Shown here: positions 34,841 through 45,429 of the stretch, one piece after another
Layout: each line of letters starts with the position of its first letter
Position numbering within the stretch: position 1 is the first letter of the stretch
Assembly: GCA_002205965.3 (NCBI GenBank)
Contig: NADL03000672.1
Span: 434,001 to 498,000 of the forward strand
DNA from: Kappaphycus alvarezii
Lineage: Eukaryota; Rhodophyta; Florideophyceae; Gigartinales; Solieriaceae
Direction of reading: 5' to 3'
Length of the DNA: 64,000 nt
The notes under the pieces: model-generated
Databases searched by the model: none
What the model was told of the DNA's origin: nothing
Seen by the model: the letters and a program-made list of their open reading frames with translations, nothing else
Made by a program: the position numbers and the translations under genes

Positions 34841-35175
34841 TCATCTAGCTAGTTGAGTACTTTGCAGAATTGGGTTTCCCAAACAGGGTACCACAGCGAC
34901 ACCCAGCTGCGCATCCCAAACGTCGTCCGTCCTTTACCCTCATATCGAACTATAGGCGAAGGAGAGGAATCAGCAAGTGTGCCAGATCGTCTTCTGATCA
35001 CTGTAAATGTCTCTGACGCTCCACTCACAGTAAACGTGCAGTGTCCCAATAAAATAATGTGCGTCAAGCACGTCGTGACTAGCCGTCATTTCTGGGTGCT
35101 GTACGTACCGTAAACTTATATTTCATGGATTTTCTGCATTACAGAAGAATCCTGTGGACCCAGCGTTCTTTGTGC

Positions 35176-35250
35176 TGTGCTGTACAGTACTGTATTCTAC
35201 GCAAGAGTAAAAACTCGTCCACCAAATCGCTTTACAGTACATTACTGTAA
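35176..35250. repeat. TACTGTACAGTA motif pair
   Basis: GCTGTACAGTACTGTATTC at 35179-35197 and TTTACAGTACATTACTGTAA at 35231-35250. They lie at the 3' side of the minus-strand coding-like region. Confidence 0.7.
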
Positions 35251-35860
35251 ATGCTTGCCACTCGGTCGTTGCAGCCACACTGCGGCTCCTGCATGAACGT
35301 GGCGGAATAGCAGTTGACGTAGGTCGCAGCCGTCCTGTCGGGACGTCTTAGAGACCAGGTTCTCTAGTTGGAGGTCAGTGTAGAGGTCGAGAGCGAATAC
35401 GAGGGAGTCATACGATGGAGCGAGGAGGGCACTTCGGAGTGGGGTAGATTTAAGGACCTGTTGTACCAGTGCCGAGTTCGTAAGGAGAGATACCGTGTAG
35501 GCGATGGTGTGAACTCCTTGGGTTTGGCATAGGCAGGTACTCCCCGGGTTCGGATGAGCGTCGCCATCCACGAGGCAATTCAAGAGTTTGGTAATCCAAT
35601 TGAGGGCACTGTTGGAAGGTTCGGCACCACCCTGATTGTGGAATGATGATATTGCATCTCCTTGTCCTTCTCTTTTCCCTCGGGAGGATTATTACATTGA
35701 AAAGTGAAGCACCGTAGACGATACCGTCCGTTGCTTTTGCCAGCGTGCACTGCGTTGGGACTTCCCAATTAATCCCAGTTGCTCTTCTTGCCTTCAATAG
35801 TCTTGCGCTGCGATTAGAACTGTTGATTGTGCAGCAGTTCGTAGCGTAACAACACACCAC
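35242..35860 (-). pseudogene. Unidentified coding-like region, frame-broken
   Basis: Three minus-strand frames read sensibly in turn: RATGINWEVPTQCTLAKATD and LFNVIILPREKRRTRR (from 35860), then SNSALNWITKLLNCLVDGD and VHTIAYTVSLLTNSALVQQV, then SALLAPSYDSLVFALDLYTD and LRQLLFRHVHAGAAVWLQRP, ending near 35242. The last part is 113 codons uninterrupted. Hydrophobic and polar spacing suggests a helical protein. No domain recognised. It stands head to head with another coding-like region beginning at 35905. Confidence 0.3.
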
Positions 35861-35904
35861 AATACAGTGTTACTTGTAAAGACATTAAAGCAAGTTGCAC
35901 GATA

Positions 35905-36740
35905 ATGTCAGTGATGGTCTACAAGTACCCTTTCGCCGTCGGAGTAGAGACAGCGGCTCTCGGTCCCCTCTACATGGCTGACATCAAGGACCCGATATGG
36001 CCACAAGTACTCTTCCCTACTCAACCTTCCGCGCACACCCCCGCCCTGTATCAACAATGCGGAGCACCGCGCTGACCATTCTACAAGACACCAGTCCGGG
36101 AACTGACTGCACCTGTCCCCGATGGCGCCATCTACCGGCCAACAACCCCGTCAGTCCCGACGCTGGTGTCACAAGGCTACCTGTCCTCCCCACACTGCCC
36201 ATTTGCAATCGCTACAGGTGTCCTAACTGATCAAGACAAAACACATGCTTGCCCGGAACACCCTTCAACCACAGCATGACGTTTGCGACCCGCGAGAACG
36301 ATTCCACACGCATCGCCTTTGCGCCTCGGCCTACCCCGTGGCACACGCCCTCCGTCTGTCCAACCCGCGGCACTCGACCAGCGGTGCTCTTCAAGTCAAC
36401 GGCCTACAAAGGACCTCCTGCGAGTCCCTGGACGGCTTCAACCCCGTTGGCCAAGTGTCGGTCCAGGCTTTCCTTTCAATTCGTCTGAGTGGTTAAGTTT
36501 TCTCCGAGGCTAATCGCTCTCTTCAAGCTGCTCTCGTCGCCTGCATCTTCGATTCCAATTTTACGTTCCAGCGCATTGCCTTTCACTCTCTGCACGCTCC
36601 GTCATGTGTTACCACTCGCCTCCGTGATGGAAATATCCGCAGTATCGCCTGCCGCTTCTTTACAGGGTCGGATACAGCTCGCGGCGACCCATCAACTCAG
36701 TCTTGTCGGTGATCTATCTTGCCGGTTTCTTTCCTGTCCT
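35905..36740 (+). pseudogene. Unidentified coding-like region, frame-broken
   Basis: From ATG 35905 a 56-codon ORF (MSVMVYKYPFAVGVETAALG, then DIKDPIWPQVLFPTQPSAHT) stops at TGA 36073. The same frame reads on (PFYKTPVRELTAPVPDGAIY; GYLSSPHCPFAIATGVLTDQ). Neighbouring frames then continue it with MTFATRENDSTRIAFAPRP and FKSTAYKGPPASPWTASTPL, and later FSEANRSLQAALVACIFDSN. Codon use is C-rich and unlike the AT-rich flanks. No family recognised. Either a decayed gene or one with several sequencing indels. Confidence 0.3.
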
Positions 36741-36887
36741 AGGCCACTTCAAAACACACTTACCGCCAACATTGCATGCCGAGATGAGCAAATGCGAAAA
36801 GCTGCCTTAAGTGCTACATGTTACGTATGTTGTCAGGGTAACCTTGCAAGTGAATACTGTAATGCAGAAAAGTGAGAAATATTACAG

Positions 36888-37066
36888 TACAGTACTTGAT
36901 GGAATTGAATGTGCATCATATGGGCCCTTTGAGGATGTATGGAGGGTTATACTGTACAGCACTGCCAAGTCCGGTTGTGCAGAATATCGTGGAAATAAGA
37001 AAACTGCTCAATATAATGCGCTTACAGCAGGGATTGCAGTCACACAATGATCTTGTACAGTAATGT
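36888..37066. repeat. TACTGTACAGTA motif island
   Basis: Copies at 36889-36906 (AATATTACAGTACAGTAC), 36950-36965 (ACTGTACAGCACTG) and 37051-37066 (TTGTACAGTAATGTAC), upstream of the small ORF at 37307. Confidence 0.7.
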
Positions 37067-37306
37067 ACCGCACCTCGTTTTACAGCAGTGTCGATCAAAG
37101 CGGCGCAAGCCAGGCTTGTCTGAAAAGTACACGATAAACGCTGAAACTCATTTAACCACAAAACCTCTTCATACGCAGGCCCCACTATCCAGGAACAGAC
37201 GCTACAGACGCTACCGACCCTCACATAGCTCTGTCTGAGCAGCGCTACTGCCAAAGTATCGACACTCTACTAAATCGTCCCCTGTAAAGGACGCTATTGT
37301 GACAAG

Positions 37307-37504
37307 ATGGACCCCAAATGGAAGCTCGTCGATTCACAGCCGATCACTACGTCCCAAGCCGCCACCCTACTCGCCGAGCATCTTCAGAGAACTTCCAAGA
37401 CCGATTCCAACTCTCAGCAGAACGCAACACGTGACATTCGCAAACTATTCAGCGCCGTCCAAGCCCAAGTCTCTGTCAACAATGACGATAACCCCACTTC
37501 TTAA
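37307..37504 (+). CDS. Small hypothetical protein (65 residues)
   Basis: ATG at 37307 and TAA at 37502-37504. It is hydrophilic, with a likely amphipathic helix (TTSQAATLLAEHLQRTS) and a second helical stretch (RDIRKLFSAVQAQVSV). There is no signal peptide, Cys pattern or known motif. Its even composition and C-rich codon positions set it apart from surrounding chance ORFs, and it stands convergent to the large minus-strand gene. Possibly a genuine small soluble protein; function unknown. An overlapping frame of 86 codons (37299-37559) is considered its shadow. Confidence 0.4.
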   Translation: MDPKWKLVDSQPITTSQAATLLAEHLQRTSKTDSNSQQNATRDIRKLFSAVQAQVSVNNDDNPTS

Positions 37505-37868
37505 GAAACCCAAACTACCTACGCTACGTTTCGCTTCACATTTGTACGTTTCCTTGTAGACGTGATGCCAGGTGGTGTTTCCTGCACACGACTGTTGAGG
37601 CAAAGCGCAATTCCCCGCACTCATTTGCCCACGGCGGTTTTGTGTGAGTTACCTGACTCTACTGTGTCGCAACCTTTCAAAACCAACTCCGGGGTTTGGC
37701 ACGGGGATTGCTCGATTTTGGAAGCAAGTATCTGGTCGCTGTCACTGGCACAGCTTGCGTAAAGCCAAGCCCACAGCTCCATTCAAACACTTCCGCAATG
37801 CAACTTGCCTAAAGTCTCAATAGGGGAAAACCGCCATCTATATTGGATTTCCTCATATTACAGTAAAC

Positions 37869-40800
37869 CTAATTCCGACCACTAGCTACGACGTCTTCGA
37901 ACATTGGCCAAACGACCAGTTCCACCTTTCGCGGAAACTTCCCTAGGACCACTTCCTTTTGCTTTCCGACCACCCCTTCCTCGATGCCAATTCCCTCCTC
38001 CCGAACGCCCTTTCTTTCGGAACCTTTGCCACGGTAGTTGAATTGATACTCGCCCCTCAACGCCTGTTCGGTAACATTTTTGACTTTTCGCTTTTGACCA
38101 ATTTGATCCGCTACAACTGTCCTCGAAAACCGACCAAACACTCCCTGATTGAACGACTGCGTCAACCCTAATTCTTCTCCGCCCAATACTTCTCTTCCCT
38201 CGTTCTGGGCTTCCGTCACTTTTTCCAGAACTGCCTCCTCTCCTAGGCGTTCAAGCATTTCTCTGACACTCTCTCCAGCATGGCACAGAATTATCAGATT
38301 GAATGGGGGTGGCTTTTCATCGTCATCTACTGTGATGACGTCCTCAACTTCACTCTTACGCGAGTTCCCAGCTGAACTAGAGTTTCGAATCTCGTCCCCG
38401 TGATCCGCAGAATCTCTCGGTAAGGCCTCGGCAGGATCCGCTTCGATGTCATCAATTAGATCGATGACTACACTTTTGACATCTTTTCCCGCGGCACTGT
38501 CACCTGTTTTGCTCTTGCTCCCTCCACCATGCTCCAGAGACATCCCAAGTGGAATTCGGTGCCCGTGACCCTCCGCACTGGTCGCTCTCTTGTCTTCCTC
38601 ACCATCTAGGGAATCGCTCTCCAAATCCAGTTTCCTAATCGGTGGTGAGCGGCGAATACGCAAGCCTAATTGTCGCCGTCGCGCACGCAATTGGGAAGAG
38701 CGCCTCTTCACACCAGTGGGGGTTTCTCTCAAATCAAAGGAACTGGAGCTTGAAAAGTTGGATATATTACGCTCGTGATACCAACTTCCGTCTTTTTTCG
38801 CATGTTCCTGTCCGTTCTGCTCGACATTAGGGGAACGACCAGTTGCTTGTGTTTCTAGAAGTTGAGTCCCCAAATTGCCATTTTCGTCTTCCTCGCTGTC
38901 CTTCGTAGCTAACTTGCTTCGTCGGAAGCGCTTTTTAGATGATGGCGGAGATGGCGATGATTCTGGAGTTATTGATATCCTTTTCCGACCAGAGTGAAGG
39001 AATGAGCTCTTCACATGCCTGTGTCTCTCAGGTGTCTGTGCTTCATGATTTTCGGTCCTCTGATTCTCCACTGCGTCTTGAGGTAGGACTTCCTGGACAC
39101 TACCATCATCGGATGACCCTGATGAGTCGTCACTAATGCCGCCAAAGTCGATGATCGGAGATGGCTCTCCCGCCACTTTCAATTTCTGAGCCTTTCGTGA
39201 AACAGACCTAGTTACTATTTGCGAGCTCTCTGCTTCTTGATTTGTGGAATTTTCTTGCAGAGAATCTTCACTGTCCTCGTCTAGTTCACTGCCATCCTCC
39301 CCCTCTGACGAAGATCCAATGTTAATTATATTCGGCCCTTCCCTCCTTGATTCGGAATCGCCAACTTTGACGTCAAAGTCATCGCCTCTTTCGCCCGAAA
39401 GTTCGCCATCTTGTTTGGAGGATCCACATTTTCAGTTCGTGGTTTGATTGATTTGACTTCATGGTGTGACGTGCTCTTGTCACTATTTTCTGCAGTGGTC
39501 CTCGGTATGCCTGAGCGCAACGATTCCTTTGATGGAATTTGTCTATTAATTTCGACACGATCTTCCGAGGCTGTTGTGTAAACTTTGCTACGGCTGGGAT
39601 TCCGAGTCATAATTTCCCTAGATCTCGCTATGATCCTCGACGATGTAGGAGCAACCTCTTTCGAACCAAAGAGCGACTCCGACACGCTTTCAGAACATCC
39701 GCCATTACCCGATGCTTCAGTTGATTTGAAACCACGATGATTCCGGTTAGGCCGCCGTCTATTCTTAGAGGTGTGGATAGAATTGAGTAGTGCCCTCTGT
39801 GGTAACTCAGATGGGTTGCGATTAATACTTTTGTTTCGCTTGGCGAGTGCTGCAATCGGTTTATCGTCATCTTCACTTGAAACAACGTTGTGCACCGTTC
39901 CTTCCTTAGAATCCTGCACCTGGCCCAGGCGTCGGCTTGCCGTAGTTGCCAAAGTTTCATGGTTGCAATCATTGTGGTTAAAATCTAGACAAACTCTCCC
40001 TCTGACCTGTCCCTCTTGTGTTCCTGACATATCCCCGCTTCCGATGACTCAGAATCTGATACGTGAAGACGTCTCACAAGTTTCCTCGTGCTGGAAGGTG
40101 TTTGGTTTGGTGACCTCTCACCGGTCGGTTCGAAAATGGACACTTGCTTCTCATCTCTTGCTAGCTCACTTGGCGATCGCCTATCTGCGACGCCTCCGGA
40201 AAATAATCTAAGTTTTCTTCTTGGCGACTCTGTTATATCGCGTTTCGGCTTCATCTTGGTTTTCCGAGGCGCTTTTGTGTCCCTGAAATTAAAGTCGAGT
40301 CCCTTTCGACCGAGAGAAAACTCGTCCGGTGTTTGATAAGGCGATTCCTTTCCTTGGCATTCAGCCTTGAAACGATTCGTAGGGGTTACCACGCTACCAG
40401 CAAGGGACACGCGTCGCCTATTTCCTGAGGACTTGACAACGTCCACGTACTTGGATACATCCGCCTCTTCATTGTCTGTACCAGACATTTCACTCTTTTC
40501 ACCATCAACGAGGACAACTTCACGCTGGTCAATAACCTCACGTCTTCCCACCTGATCAGTCCCATCTTCCAAGTTGTCGTCATCAAGTAATCTCATCGAA
40601 AACTGCGTTGCGATTTTGATGGGTGTCTTCTTTTTTGGCTTTTTGTTCGCCGAGCGCTTCGTCATTGAGGCACGATCATCACGTAAACCATGGGTGGCAT
40701 GCTTGCGTTTCAAGCTTGGACGTTGTTTGGCAACATGATGGACGACCTCGGCCTGTTCAAAGTCTGCATCGCTATTATCATCAGGTATTTCCCTCCCGTT

Positions 40801-41087
40801 TTCCTCGTAGGAGATTCGGGAATTAACGTTGGCTCCGCTCAAAATTCGCTCGCCGATTTCCACGCCTCATCGGCTGCGGTAGCAAAGTTGGAATTTGGCT
40901 TCGGGGTTGAGGGAGAAGTCTTGAAGATGGAGGGTATAGAGGCTCGAGGTAGTTTCAGAGTTTTCTGTTGGGTTGATTGATCTTGAGGACGTGGTCGTGT
41001 GGATGAATTTGGTGGTGTGAGGGGATTGGCGAGTTTGGGAAAATCGAAGAGAGTGAGCTGACCTTTCGACCGTCTTTTTGGTGCCAT
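37869..41087 (-). CDS. Large disordered, probably nuclear protein with N-terminal PIP-like motif (three apparent frame breaks)
   Basis: Four overlapping minus-strand ORFs form one continuous, similarly biased coding sequence of about 1070 codons: 41087-40839 (MAPKRRSKGQLTLFDF), 40863-39985, about 40043-39413, and about 39424-37869. Frame changes are needed near 40870, 40035 and 39415. The protein is rich in Ser, Asp/Glu and Lys/Arg with basic clusters such as KRSANKKPKKKTPIK, typical of disordered chromatin or DNA-repair factors. QLTLFDF at residues 10-16 fits QxxLxxF, a weak PCNA-interacting motif. The only ordered-looking part is near the C-terminus (PPPFNLIILCHAGESVREML; GEYQFNYRGKG). The real family is unknown. 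Repeated acidic-Ser segments (VIDLIDDIEADPAE) could be SUMO- or partner-binding motifs. Confidence 0.6.
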
Positions 41088-41449
41088 TGCAACTTGGGAT
41101 ATAGGTTGAGGTGGAGAGAGCTGTTGTACGAGTCTCTCTTGATGGAAAGAGTCGGTTACGGATTCGGTGTGTCAAATTGACTGTAATGCGTGAGATGATA
41201 TCGTTCGCAGGAATCGTGAACGACGGCGATAGCTTGCTTTAAGAGTTGCTCAACAGAGCAGGTTTCACCTGATGGCTAAATTCCTCTTGAGACGAGTTGC
41301 AGTGTAGCACGTACTCGAGAGAAAACTTTCAAATGCTGCCATGGACTTCTGGTTTGGCGGGAGATGGCATCGTTTCCATGTAAATCCATTTTTTGAAAAG
41401 CGCGCTACCATCAAGCGAAGTATTCTAAATTTTACGAAATACTTTGGAC

Positions 41450-41640
41450 ACTGTACAGTACTGTACCACTGTACAGTGCAGCGAGCCTGTATTTTTCGCA
41501 ACTTTTCCCTTGCTTTAAGTGTGTGCGCAGTCGAAAGCAATTTACTGTACAGTGGTGTGGCCTGAAACGAAACACAGTATTGTATTGTACAGTACTGTAT
41601 CTGTGCAGTACAGTGCAGTACAGTACATTACAGTTGTTGT
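41450..41640. repeat. TACTGTACAGTA palindromic repeat island
   Basis: Dense copies at 41450-41480 (ACTGTACAGTACTGTACC), 41543-41553 and 41581-41634 (GTACAGTACTGTATCTGTGC followed by tandem CAGTACAGTG units). It lies upstream of the large minus-strand gene. Confidence 0.8.
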
Positions 41641-41858
41641 TTACAGTATTAGCTTATTCCGGACACAGTCCGCATGTATACGAATAGCATAAGCTCTCGA
41701 AGTTTGCATTTGTTCGTTTCGCGCTGGGGTGGACGCATCTCAGCGTCGGTAGTAACTCGCAATTTTCCCGACACAGAACGAGTTTCGTGCCTTCATATCC
41801 ATACTGTACGCATCCCGTCTGTCAACATCTGAGAATACATTCTTTCCGTGCCTGCAAT

Positions 41859-42850
41859 ATGAGCTCTCCACCGCCTAATACCACGACTCCTGAAGTTCAT
41901 TCTCCGCTTTCGAAAACCGAACAACTGTCCGCGTTGAACGATTGTGGAGCCCCAGACTCTGACGGCAGAACACCAGTGACCTTTGACCAACAACAAAAGT
42001 AAGCTCCGCCGGTTTCGCCTTACCGTTCTGCCTTTCCTTTAGCTACTGCATCACTCCCTGAAAACGCTGTTGTGCATCCAACTCCTTACGACCGGCACAT
42101 GAGACCTGCAACGCAACTACTTTACCTCTCTCCGAAAAAAACTGCAACACAGCTCCGTGTTAAGGTAAAAATTAGGAAGGGCAAAAAACTTCAGACAGGT
42201 CATCAGAGATATGTTTTTTCTCAGGATGAGATAGGTAGTTTGCTTGATTTACTTCAAGAGCATCTTCCGCTGTGAAAGGACGAATGGGAGGGTGATTTGT
42301 CTGCACGAGAACAAATATCTTTTGCAGAAGCGAAACACGGATTCCCTCCATAAATAATTTTCTGCACTATACCGCACGACTGTACCGACTTGGGATCCGA
42401 CTATCCTCTTAGGTGTTTTCAAGTTAAAGGCTATTCGAGATGAAATGAATGAGTGTGCAGACATTGGAGATGCAGACGCGCCGGAGAATGAGTACACGGA
42501 ATAACTCAACGACTAAACGCCAGTGCTGCAGTCTAAGTCAAACGAAGAAACTGGATCAGATGGGTCATTTGTTGTTTTGAAAGGAGAAAAGAGGATCCCT
42601 TCGGTAGCTGTCCCTATTAGTAGAATCACTGTGACACCTTTATCCAGACCTCTAGCTAGGAAGACGACTACATAAACTGCGAGAAAAGAGGACAATACGA
42701 TTACAGAAGCTCTGAAAACTTCAATGTTTCAAGAGCAAATGAGGGGTGATGAGGAGCATCAAAAGCGTTTGATAGATCGGGAAGAAGAGAGGTTACGGCG
42801 AAAAGAAGAGATTTGGTTCCGTGAAGAGCTTTGCTTAAATAACTGAAGAA
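41859..42850 (+). pseudogene. Myb/SANT-like Harbinger partner protein, decayed
   Basis: Begins with ATG 41859 (MSSPPPNTTTPEVHSPLSKT), stops near 42000, then resumes with VKVKIRKGKKLQTGHQRYVF and SQDEIGSLLDLLQEHLPL. The latter is the first helix pair of the SANT-like domain found in partner proteins of Harbinger-type elements. Later, broken frames read SNEETGSDGSFVVLKGEKR, IPSVAVPISRITVTPLSRP, then a coiled-coil tail FQEQMRGDEEHQKRLIDREE. A possible short intron (GTAAGC..TTTAG, 41999-42042) was considered but does not restore the frame by itself. It is convergent with the transposase relic at 42986-44231, the normal two-gene layout. Not functional as it stands. Confidence 0.6.
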
Positions 42851-42985
42851 AGGGGACCAAAAAAGGATGATCGACGAGGTAGTGATAGGAAGATGAAACT
42901 TGTGATTTTTGTCCTACTGATAAATCGTGTTGCCGATGTTGAAAACAACGGTTCCGGTGAGAATAGCAAATAATTGTTTACTGTT

Positions 42986-44231
42986 TCACTTTAGTAAGAA
43001 TTGATTTGTCTCTACACTCATGTATGGTATGAGGGCATGAAGAATTTGATTAATCTCCACCAATCGTGACCTTAAGTTTAATAACAGTACCAAATATGTC
43101 AAACAGGTCTTCCTTTCATTACTTTCTTCGTCGGTAAATCTGTCTTTCCGTCGTGTGAACCGCCCTTGAAACGCTCCCATGACACATTCCGATGCTTGTC
43201 GACGTGATGCCGCTTGCCGTAGTATTGTCAGTAATTCTGCAGTTCTGTCACCTCCTACCACAAAGTTTTGTGAGGAAATTATTGTGAAATGATAACTACA
43301 AAATGCAGAATCTACGAAACAATTTCCGTCGTGTTGATCAAATACATTTTTAAGCTTGTTTTAAACGCCACCCAATCTTTAATCATGGAATCATGAACTG
43401 CTCCACGTGCGTTGATCGCACAGGCAGTGACAATGCCGTTTGGTGCAATTACGAACCCTTTAACAACGTAATTATCAAGTGTTCAGCCATTATAGAACAT
43501 ATTATGTATAACTGTGCCACCAGTTTGCTAAAGGTAAAAATTCAAACCATCTGCTACACAATAAACATTTCGAGGCATCAAATAATTAGACACAATGGAT
43601 TCTTGATATGCAGTAATTTTTCCGTGGGTGGCATTCTGACTATTGATAATAGGTCTCTTTTAAGAGCCTGAACCAGAAGAAGTCTGCCAAATCGAAGAAA
43701 AAGAGAACACATGGGATCAGTTATCCCGAATAGAAAGCAAATTATATATTTTGCCCCTATCGTGCTGCATCAAGTCAAAATTTGGCCAAGTCATTGCGCA
43801 GCCCTCAGACTGCGCAGTATACCTCCAATATCTGATTGTAGAATTCTTCGAATACGTCCATCAGCAGAATACGGCGTGCATTAAACTTTAAAGCGCTCAA
43901 GCGGATAGTAAAAGTCTCTCTGATCGAAACCGGCCAGAGTGATGAGGGGCTGATCACATCCAGATCCAGAAACAATTGCAAAAGTAGACACTGTTGGATT
44001 TTGTAATGATTGGAGTCGAATACGTCTGCCACACCTCCTTCGCCCATCAAGCAACGTGCATCCGCGAATGCTATAACGCGCTTTAGCTCGCGTTTGCAGA
44101 AAAGATATGAAGAAAATCATGTTTAATGCGTTTATGGCGGTGAATACGATATCACTCGTACTGGACAGGGCGTATGAGGGGAAGTGAGCAGCAGCTTTAC
44201 GTTTTGCCACTGTAATATCAATTTGGTTCAT
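42986..44231 (-). pseudogene. Second Harbinger-like DDE transposase, decayed
   Basis: Minus strand, N to C. 44231-43805: SDIVFTAINALNMIFFISFL, then ITLAGFDQRDFYYPLERFKV, the helical domain before the DDE core. About 43560-43390, in changing frames: ADGLNFYL, NMFYNG.TLDNYVVKGFVIA and APNGIVTACAINAHGAVHDS, where the H-D-S box holds the second catalytic Asp. 43261-42986: RQASECVMGAFQGRFTRRKD and TYLVLLLNLRSRLVEINQI, the C-terminal helix with the third acidic position and the R(T/S)R..G.NQI ending typical of this subfamily. Several stops. It differs from the Harbinger copy at 25.8 kb, so two families are present. No TIR pair was found. Confidence 0.75.
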
Positions 44232-44464
44232 GTGGGTTCCGGGCTCATGTCAGAAGTGCGGGTATCAAATTTGGCTACCTGTCCCGTTCTGTTACAGTAG
44301 AAAATACGAATTCAGGAGACACCCAATGATAGTTTGTTGTGCTTTCACACTTCATTTTCAACAGTACTGTACTATATTTTTGAGAGATTGTTTAGGTCGT
44401 AGTATCCATTGTTGGTCAGCACATGTGTCCGATTTGCGTCATGTCCCTGATCTTATATGACTCA

Positions 44465-44785
44465 CGCACTGCAGTAGTGTGGGTATGTCTACCTCTACAT
44501 AGGTGCGCGAATCACATGATTCACGCGGTTAAACTCAGAAAGAGCTGCCGGAACCAGCCCACGGTTATTTCATCATAATAAACCAACAGTGTACAGAAAA
44601 AGATACAATGCATAGCCTTGGCATACTGAGACGTAAATAAGGGCCGAACAAAGAGAATTACTCCGTAGGTAGTAATTCCGGCGATAAAAGCGCGATGCTT
44701 AATAAAAAAGAGGGTCGACTACCAAATTCGACCCAAATCTGGGAGATAACCCTCCTGTATGAGGATTTCATTGAAATACGATTTC
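44465..44785. repeat. Diverged direct repeat, copy 1
   Basis: Shares an ordered series of blocks with 45165-45425: GTAGTGTGGG, TCTAC, GCGAA, CAGAAAGAGCT, ATAA.GG..GAACAAAG, GATGCTT, GGTCGACTACCAAA and CCCAA at matching spacing. Overall identity looks to be around two thirds. Same orientation, about 700 bp apart. Identity unknown; old LTRs or a MITE family are options. Confidence 0.55.
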
Positions 44786-45164
44786 TAAAGAATAATTATT
44801 TGGGTAGGTGGCAAAAGAGTATGTGGCGGACTTAACAGGAATTGCGCAAAGATGGACAACTATGATCGTTGTCATAGACAGGATAAATGAGCGGTGTGAT
44901 TCCCAAAACTGCAGAAAATATGGACCAAAATTTAGTTGGATGCAGTGTTGTTTGTGTTTAGCTGCTATTTTCTGGCTTGTTTGGTGGTTATTTTGCGTAT
45001 ATCAGTGTTAGTTCAGTGTTAGCTAATCTGGGGTAGCTAACCCGGCGTGTTCAACAGCATGTGCCGATAATTGACGAATTTTTGCAATGTCTTTCCCGAA
45101 GAATTGGTGCAAAGCTGAAATTATTACCCGAATTGTTGTCCACGTTTAGATGACACCCGTCCAA

Positions 45165-45425
45165 TGCTGTAGTTACTGTAGTAGTGTGGGCTTGGCCGCT
45201 TCTACGTAAATTTGCGAAGCACACGTACCTCGCAGTATACCCAGAAAGAGCTCTGAATACTGTCTCGGTCAATTTGGGGAAGAATAAAGGGAGAACAAAG
45301 GAAGAAAACAAGATGGGTATGGGTAGGTAGTGAGGTCGGCGAGAGAAGCGCAGTGCTTGAGGAATGGAAGGTGGACTACCAAAACGGCCCAAGTTTAGGG
45401 TACAAATCGCCTACTCGTGACATTA
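45165..45425. repeat. Diverged direct repeat, copy 2
   Basis: Partner of 44465-44785: GTAGTGTGGG near 45181, CCAGAAAGAGCT near 45240, GGGAGAACAAAG near 45290 and GGTGGACTACCAAA near 45368. The 380 bp between the copies holds no recognisable gene. Confidence 0.55.
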
Positions 45426-45429
45426 GGTG

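Noticed and set aside
39326-41175. Long plus-strand ORFs opposite the large nuclear gene (e.g. 39771-40211, 40088-40336)
   Set aside because: They are antisense shadows of a minus-strand coding sequence with matching composition, and carry no motif of their own.
41999-42042. 44-bp intron in the SANT-like partner gene
   Set aside because: GT..AG ends are present, but splicing does not bring the next coding piece into frame.
41640-44560. Terminal inverted repeats for the second Harbinger-like pair
   Set aside because: GGACACA near 41662 and its weak inverted match near 44425 were the best candidates, but similarity stops after seven bases and no 3-bp duplication fits.
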